From: Mansonella perstans
Taxonomy: Eukaryota; Nematoda; Chromadorea; Rhabditida; Onchocercidae
DNA: 64,000 nucleotides
Assembly: GCA_037074765.1 (NCBI GenBank)
Contig: JBAMDO010000108.1
Location: forward strand, 1 to 64,000
Reading direction: 5' to 3'
In this document: positions 63,065 to 64,000 of the stretch, in pieces
Position numbering within the stretch: the stretch's first letter is position 1
Layout of the letters: every line of letters begins with the position of its first letter
Position numbers and translations under genes: made by a program
The notes under the pieces: generated by a model
Told to the model about the DNA's origin: nothing
The model's input: only the letters and a program-made list of their open reading frames with translations
Databases searched by the model: none

Positions 63065-63625
63065 GTTGGTAATGTTTATCATTATTGTTAGTCATAAGAG
63101 ATTTTGTATGAATTATCTGTGCAATAAGCAAAAATGAATTGTTTAGTTATATCTGTATGTAAACATCATTAAGATTAATATAGTGAAGAAAAAAATTTTA
63201 AATGGAAATTTGCTAAATATTTCATTTTCCGAATGACAATGCATTTTCTGGTGAATGCATATTTCAGGAAGAGAGAATTGCGTATTGATAAGAACATGAA
63301 TTACTTGCAATTACTGTTCTTTTTCCTCCAATTTGTAAATCAAACAGATATTTTGAGGTAAAAAAAGTAGGAGGACAAAAAAAATGAGAGAGAGAGAGAG
63401 GGAGGTAAACTAATCTCAAATTATATTTCTGAATTCAAATACAGTATCATCGTTCAAAAATAGATCTATAAAACTTGTTTTGAATAAAAAAAATTTTTCA
63501 TTTGAAAAACAGAGACTTTTTTTTTTAAAAAAAATTTTTTTTTGTTCGAAATAAGTTTAACAATGAAGAAAAAAGGTTGATGATTTATAAAAAAAAAAAA
63601 CAAAAAAAAAGGAAACGAATGTTAA

Positions 63626-63701
63626 AGTAGATGCCCTAATGAAGAAGATAAAGTATCATGTTATGTTATCAAAACTAATTGCAAAAATGTTGGCTGTCAA
63701 G
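63626..63701 (+). other. Possible small cysteine-rich exon
   Basis: Between a TAA and a donor (gtcaag|gtaaaa) the + strand reads CPNEEDKVSCYVIKTNCKNV then GCQ, four evenly spaced cysteines in 23 residues. The preceding AG (taaagtag) lacks a pyrimidine tract, so the exon is uncertain. It could belong to the gene starting at 61,332 or to an unrelated secreted protein. Confidence 0.25.
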
Positions 63702-64000
63702 GTAAAAAGTTTGTTAATTAATGGGACAGAAAAAAATAATTATTAATGGAATAGAAAAAAAGTTTAGCTAATTAATGAGACAGAAAAAAAGAAAAAATTA
63801 ATAGATTAGATGAGAACTATAAAAAAAATGGAAAAAAACTTTTTAAAAAAGGAGTTATTCTTGCTTGATTTTTTTTTCATCAAATTTCAATGATAATTTT
63901 ACAAATGCAATGACAGAAAGAGAAGGACAGAGAAAATAGACGAGGGAGAAAGAAAGAAAGACAAGTTACCGATTAATGAGAGATAAAAAAACAAACCGTG

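Overview
This is a very A+T-rich (roughly three quarters A+T by eye) piece of a nematode nuclear genome, most likely a filarial or related spirurid worm. The evidence is a cuticlin-1-type ZP-domain gene (a nematode cuticle family), a gene start resembling the MSP/VAP fold, a close match to the nematode SL1 spliced leader, T-rich TTTTCAG-type splice acceptors, and a decayed BEL/Pao retrotransposon. Genes are sparse and separated by long low-complexity DNA. I see nothing prokaryotic.

Layout. 1-13,141: no firm gene; diverged tandem duplications and microsatellites. 13,142-14,240: an inverted pair of LTR-like arms around a short gag-like fragment; the left arm carries 18 nt identical to the SL1 leader. 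14,245-15,540: degenerate repeat arrays. 19,735-21,680: a possible small spliced + strand gene. 24,560-30,745: a degenerate BEL/Pao LTR retrotransposon on the - strand (two ~470 bp LTRs; gag zinc knuckle, RT and integrase remnants) with an unexplained copy of its 3' internal end outside the left LTR. 31,000-40,100: AT-rich, no firm gene. 40,116-43,077: the cuticlin gene (TATA box, five exons, poly(A) signal). 46,814-46,895: tRNA-Ser(GCU). 47,490-49,111: a METTL2-type tRNA m3C methyltransferase on the - strand, three exons, probably trans-spliced. 49,690-53,240: a degenerate array, then decayed coding-like DNA with a 207-bp tandem duplication, then another duplication. 54,460-55,310: TTA microsatellite flanked by open frames of uncertain status. 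57,690-59,630: two GC-rich patches that may be the last exons of a + strand gene. 61,332-61,493: first exon of an MSP-like gene running on to the right.

The well-supported genes (cuticlin, tRNA, METTL2-type enzyme) are functionally unrelated neighbours. At this base composition, open frames of 60-90 codons are expected several times by chance, so length alone was not treated as evidence; candidates are listed only where composition, splice sites or conserved reading add something, and their confidence is kept low.
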